Source of the DNA: Hetaerina americana
Taxonomy: Eukaryota > Arthropoda > Insecta > Odonata > Calopterygidae
Direction of reading: 5' to 3'
Assembly: GCA_022747635.1 (NCBI GenBank)
Contig: JAKTNV010000753.1
Location: 1-64,000, forward strand
DNA length: 64,000 nt
The notes beneath the pieces are model-generated. The model did no database searches. It was not told the DNA's origin and saw only the letters and a program-made list of their open reading frames with translations. Shown in pieces: positions 62,697-64,000 of the stretch. The first letter of the stretch is position 1. Each line of letters opens with the position of its first letter. Both the position numbers and the translations under genes were made by a program.

Positions 62697-64000
62697 TCAC
62701 TCGACACAAATCAAACAAAAATGTTTTCATGGTGTGTATTGTTGTTCATTTTTACGAAATAAACAAAATAAAACCAAGGATAAATCCTGAAAGACAATAA
62801 ATGAGCAAAAAAGATTCTTCAGCGCTAGTATTAATGTTACTAAAAGAGCCCATATTTCTAAAATTATTGCGAAAAAAAACATTTTTCTGTTTGAAAATGA
62901 ATGTTTGAGGTGTATAGAAGGCATTTATTTCATTTTTAGAAATTTTCATTATTCACATTTTTCCATGAAAAGTGCCAATACCCCCCCCTTTGGGTTCTAG
63001 GTGAAAATCTCCCTCGACACAAATCAAACAAAAATGTTTCCATGGTGTGTATTAATGTTCATTTTCATCAAATAAATAAAATAAAACCCAGAATAAATCC
63101 TGAAAGACAAGAAATGAGCATAAAAGATGCATCAGCGCTAGTGTTAATGTTACTAAAAGAGCCAAAATTTCTAAAAATATTGCGAAAAAAAACATTTTTC
63201 TGTTTTAAAGTGAATGTTTGAGGTCTATAGAAGGCATTTATTTCATTTTAAGAAATTTTAATTTCTCACATTTTTCCATGAAAAGTACCAATACCCCCCC
63301 CTTTGGGTTCTAGGTGAAAATCTCACTCTACACAAATCGAACAAAAATGTTTCCATTGTGTGTATGGTTGTTCATTTTCATGAAATAAACAAAATAAAAC
63401 CAAGGATAAATCCTGAAAGACAATAAATGAGCATAAAAGATGCCTCAGCGCTAGTGTTAATTTTACTAAAAGAGCCCAAATTTCTAAAAATATTGCGAAA
63501 AACAACATTTTTCTGTTTTATAGTGAATGTTTGAGGTGTATAGAAGGCATTTATTTCATTTATAGAAATTTTAATTTTTCACATTTTTCCATGAAAAGTG
63601 TCAATACCCCCCCCTCAGGGTTCTAGGTGAATATCTCACTCGACACAAATCAAACAAAAATGTTTCCATGGTGTGTATGGTTGTTCATTTTCATGAAATA
63701 AGCAAAATAAAACCAAGGATAAATCCTGAAAGACAATAAATGAGCATAAAAGATGCTTCAGCGCTAGTGTTAATGTTACTAAAAGAGCCCAAATTTCTAA
63801 AAATATTGCGAAAAACAACAATCTTCTGTTTTAAAGTGAATGTTCGAGGTGTATAGAAGCCATTTATTTCATTTTAAGAAATTTTAATTTTTCACATTTT
63901 TCCATGAAAAGTGCCAATATCCCCCCTTTGGGTTCTAGGTGAAAATCTCACTCGACACAAATCGAACAAAAATGTTTCCATGGAGTATATTGTTGTTCAT
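62697..64000 (+). repeat. HOR-C copy 4, start only (M202-M206)
   Basis: Starts: 62697, 63010, 63323, 63636 and 63948 (cut by the window end). M202 is a hybrid: its first part has TTTTTACGAAAT as at 59571, its second has GAGCAAAAAAGATTC and GCCCATATTTC as at 60822, with the switch between about 62757 and 62812. M204-M206 (GATGCCTCAG; GTGAATATCTC with AAATAAGC; GGAGTATATTG) match 54259-54884 of copy 1 more closely than copies 2 and 3. The array continues beyond the window. Confidence 0.85.

Larger units (their letters stand above)
1..64000 (+). repeat. Satellite DNA array, ~312 bp monomer, 206 tandem copies
   Basis: Every part of the window is a variant of one 312 bp unit in head-to-tail order on the same strand. 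I located 206 monomer starts at the motif TCACTCGACAC (variants TCACTCGGCAC, TCACACGGCAC, TCACTCTACAC, TCACTCAACAC); the first is at 33, the last at 63948, mean spacing 311.8 bp. Intervals are mostly 307-315 bp, and much of the length change comes from one C-tract. There is no inversion, no inserted transposon and no unique spacer. Composition is AT-rich, about 31% GC in a hand-counted monomer. The scale and order are those of eukaryotic centromeric or pericentromeric satellites. The family is not one I recognise, and a centromere role is inference. Confidence 0.98.

Noticed and set aside
33..63821. Open frames of 60-105 residues on both strands, starting for example with MLFFAIFLEIW (minus) and MPIPPLWVLGENL (plus)
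   Set aside because: They recur with the satellite period, overlap each other on opposite strands, and are broken wherever homopolymer length changes. They show no domain and no independent conservation. I treat them as by-products of the repeat.
1..64000. CENP-B box
   Set aside because: The vertebrate core TTCG....A..CGGG is not present. GTTCGAGGTGTATAG matches only the TTCG start and has no CGGG.
1..64000. CRISPR array
   Set aside because: The repeat unit is 312 bp with no unique spacers; it is a satellite, not short repeats separated by unique sequence.
1..64000. Transposon, retroelement or LTR within the array
   Set aside because: No interruption of monomer phase exceeds a few bases, and no target-site duplication, transposase or reverse-transcriptase frame was seen.
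1..64000. G-quadruplex potential on the minus strand
   Set aside because: There is only one long G-run per 312 bp, so an intramolecular four-run structure is not supported.
1..64000. A gene-based system (defence, biosynthetic or toxin cluster)
   Set aside because: No credible coding sequence exists in the window. The only unusual system is the structural organisation of the satellite itself.

Overview
The whole 64,000-base window is one uninterrupted satellite DNA array. Nothing in it looks like a real gene, RNA gene, transposon, CRISPR array or unique-sequence spacer. A monomer of about 312 bp is repeated head to tail in one orientation. Taking the first T of TCACTCGACAC (or its variants) as the start of each monomer, I located 206 starts, from 33 to 63948. 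The mean spacing is 311.8 bp, most intervals are 307-315 bp, and the extremes are 302 and 317 bp. GC is about 31% (hand count of one monomer). Neighbouring monomers differ by very roughly 4-8%, while corresponding monomers in higher-order copies are almost identical.

The array points to a eukaryote with large satellite blocks, probably centromeric or pericentromeric heterochromatin. I do not recognise the family and cannot name the species. Many differences between monomers are CG/TG or CG/CA alternations, which suggests a genome with CpG methylation (plant or vertebrate more likely than fly or yeast), but this is inference.

Layout, naming monomers M1-M206 in order. (1) 1-11879: a mixed zone with an 8-monomer tandem duplication, two 2-monomer duplications, and an 11-monomer block (M5-M15) that recurs 24 monomers later (M29-M39). 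(2) 11880-20934: HOR-A, a 9-monomer copy followed by two 10-monomer copies (types a-j, 3.12 kb). (3) 20935-26539: a k-l-m module, a second copy of M35-M38, and a fourth HOR-A copy. (4) 26540-29641: modules k-l-m-n-o-p and s-t-u. (5) 29642-43965: HOR-B, a 22-monomer unit of 6,851 bp (types f-j from HOR-A combined with n-v), one full copy plus a shortened second copy. (6) 43966-48940: another k-l-m-n-o-p-t-u-v run and a 4-monomer tandem duplication. (7) 48941-53006: diverged relatives. (8) 53007-64000: HOR-C, a 10/11-monomer unit of 3.13-3.44 kb, three copies and the start of a fourth.

The array evolves by repeated unequal exchange: blocks of 2, 4, 8, 10, 11 and 22 monomers have been duplicated and reused, and several hybrid monomers mark exchange points. 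Conserved small inverted repeats, a variable C-tract and a 104-codon monomer length are described below. The short open frames on both strands are by-products of the repeat and are not annotated as genes.
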